A stretch of DNA of 64,000 nt from Bernardetia sp. Its GTDB lineage: Bacteria; Bacteroidota; Bacteroidia; Cytophagales; Bernardetiaceae. This document shows, piece by piece, positions 62,991 to 64,000 of this stretch. Below the pieces are notes generated by a model, which saw nothing but the letters and a program-made list of their open reading frames with translations, was not told the DNA's origin and made no database searches. A program made the position numbers and the translations under genes. The stretch lies in NCBI GenBank assembly GCA_020630575.1, contig JAHDBD010000008.1, positions 124,001 to 188,000 of the forward strand. Reading direction: 5' to 3'. Positions within the stretch are counted from its first letter, which is position 1, and each line of letters starts with the position of its first letter.

Positions 62991-64000
62991 TAATGATATT
63001 TTAAATTATTTTGATATTCAAAGTGAGGTTTTTTTTCAAAACACAAGTCTTATAGGAAATCTAGGCAGTTTATATCTTCTCTCAAATATAGATTCAACAA
63101 AAACAGAGGAGTTATTAGAAAAATTTTATGTAGAAGTACAAAACGCATCTTTTGTTCCTTCAAATATCTATGGACTCTCTGGAATTGGACTTTTGCTCAC
63201 TTATTTGGATAAAGTAAACCCATCTGTTTTCAATTCTCACAAAACAGAGTTTGTAGCTGATTTTGCTGATGATATTTATGATAATGCACTTCAAATGAGT
63301 AAAGAGCTAAATTATGATACATTTGAAGGTATTGTTTCAGTTCTCAATTTTTTTATTGCTTCTGAACAAAAACAAAAAACACATCAAACTTTACTTTTAC
63401 TTCAAACTATTTCCTTACAACTTTATCAAAATGATAAATTAAATGACTTTGGTTTAGCACATGGAATTTGTGGAATTATTGCAGGACTTTGCAAGGGTTT
63501 TCTTCATCTTAAAGATTCTCTAAAGATAAAAGAAAAAGAAGAAATTGAAACTACTATTGCTTTATTGACTGAACATGTATTGACCCATGAATTAGAAAAT
63601 AATCACTACTGTTTTCCCATGAATACAGAACAAGAATATAGTAGATTAGCTTGGTGTTATGGAGATTTATCTGTTTCTATTGCGCTGACTTGGGTTATGT
63701 TGGTATTTCCTAAAAATGAAAAAGTAAAGAAAAAACTTTCATATACGTTAGATAATGCCATAAATTTGAAAGACAATCAAAGAAATTATCTAGTCAATAA
63801 TACAGATATAGATAATATTATTTTTGATTTGGGTTTGTGTCATGGCTTGGCTGGAAATTGTCTGATTTTTAAGAGAATCAATGAAGTATTTCCTAAAAAA
63901 GAATTACAAACTGAAATAAAAAGACTTGAAAATGAAATTACCAAAGTTTTAGAGAAGGATAAATTTGATACAAAACTACCTATTCCTAATCAAGAAAATG
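62983..64000 (+). CDS. lanthipeptide cyclase LanC (partial, window end)
   Basis: 339 codons are seen and the gene runs off the right edge. LanC adds cysteines to dehydrated Ser/Thr to close (methyl)lanthionine rings. Key residues match NisC: zinc ligands C225 (LAWCYGD), C286 and H287 (LCHGLAG), with R221 four residues before C225 and catalytic His160 in AHGICG. The alpha-alpha barrel repeats are visible (IYGLSGIGLLL, LAHGICGIIAGL). Start: ATG at 62983; an in-frame ATG at 62974 is possible. No LanB dehydratase is in the window, so the cluster must continue to the right. Confidence 0.9.
   Translation, partial: MDNNDILNYFDIQSEVFFQNTSLIGNLGSLYLLSNIDSTKTEELLEKFYVEVQNASFVPSNIYGLSGIGLLLTYLDKVNPSVFNSHKTEFVADFADDIYDNALQMSKELNYDTFEGIVSVLNFFIASEQKQKTHQTLLLLQTISLQLYQNDKLNDFGLAHGICGIIAGLCKGFLHLKDSLKIKEKEEIETTIALLTEHVLTHELENNHYCFPMNTEQEYSRLAWCYGDLSVSIALTWVMLVFPKNEKVKKKLSYTLDNAINLKDNQRNYLVNNTDIDNIIFDLGLCHGLAGNCLIFKRINEVFPKKELQTEIKRLENEITKVLEKDKFDTKLPIPNQEN

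Overview
The window looks like chromosomal DNA of an AT-rich Bacteroidota bacterium, most likely a Cytophagales-type marine or aquatic glider (Bernardetia/Flexibacter-like). The genus is my inference. The support is a PorX regulator of the type IX secretion system, promoters of the Bacteroidota form TTG-N18-20-TAnnTTTG without clear Shine-Dalgarno sites, an alternative GlmU, a fused E1 alpha/beta dehydrogenase, DUF4837 and DUF3575 proteins, and a TonB-dependent receptor with an N-terminal carboxypeptidase-regulatory domain.

Layout. 1-8500: tRNA with CAT anticodon, single-domain response regulator, GNAT, TPR protein, EnvC-like degenerate LytM factor, DUF368 lipid-carrier transporter, a 53-residue membrane protein, a TPMT-like methyltransferase and pyrH. 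8600-12500: arsenic cluster (arsR, arsM, LMW-phosphatase-type protein) with two matching operator candidates, then a GNAT and a membrane protein. 12700-20000: tRNA-Gly(GCC), porX, DEAD-box helicase, alternative glmU with a possibly structured leader, DUF434 and DUF4837 genes. 20300-24000 is an accessory island: an orphan Imm51 immunity gene, a broken fasciclin gene and a large LRR-ROC-COR (Roco) protein with an adaptor-like C-terminus. 24300-41900: kbl, zinc protease, hydrolase, CBS protein, DUF3857 protein, fused E1, sodium symporter, DUF58, TPR-SpoIIE phosphatase, glycosyltransferase, metallophosphatase and LRR lipoprotein. 42000-55600: TPP-riboswitch-controlled TonB receptor (probable thiamine uptake), trpF, membrane glycosyltransferase, lipoprotein, beta-barrel protein, MarC, DUF502, purB, DnaJ-TPR and guaA. 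55800-59800: SGNH protein, NodU-type carbamoyltransferase, DUF5989 and SxtJ, a polymer- or metabolite-decorating set.

The right edge (60130-64000) is the start of a class I lanthipeptide cluster: a strong promoter, a 58-residue precursor with a GG leader and Cys/Ser-rich core, a decayed second precursor copy, a secreted erythromycin-esterase-like enzyme, a luciferase-like monooxygenase and LanC, which is cut by the window end. No LanB dehydratase is in the window, so it should lie to the right. This is the most interesting system here.

Intergenic regions carry several families of short dispersed repeats, mostly palindromic. The clearest is a 26-bp sequence present five times. Others are a 37-bp sequence present twice, GTCGGTG/CACCGAC hairpins, elements with GGCTTGCC arms, and TTCTAGTTCAAGC palindromes. 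Intrinsic terminators follow many genes.
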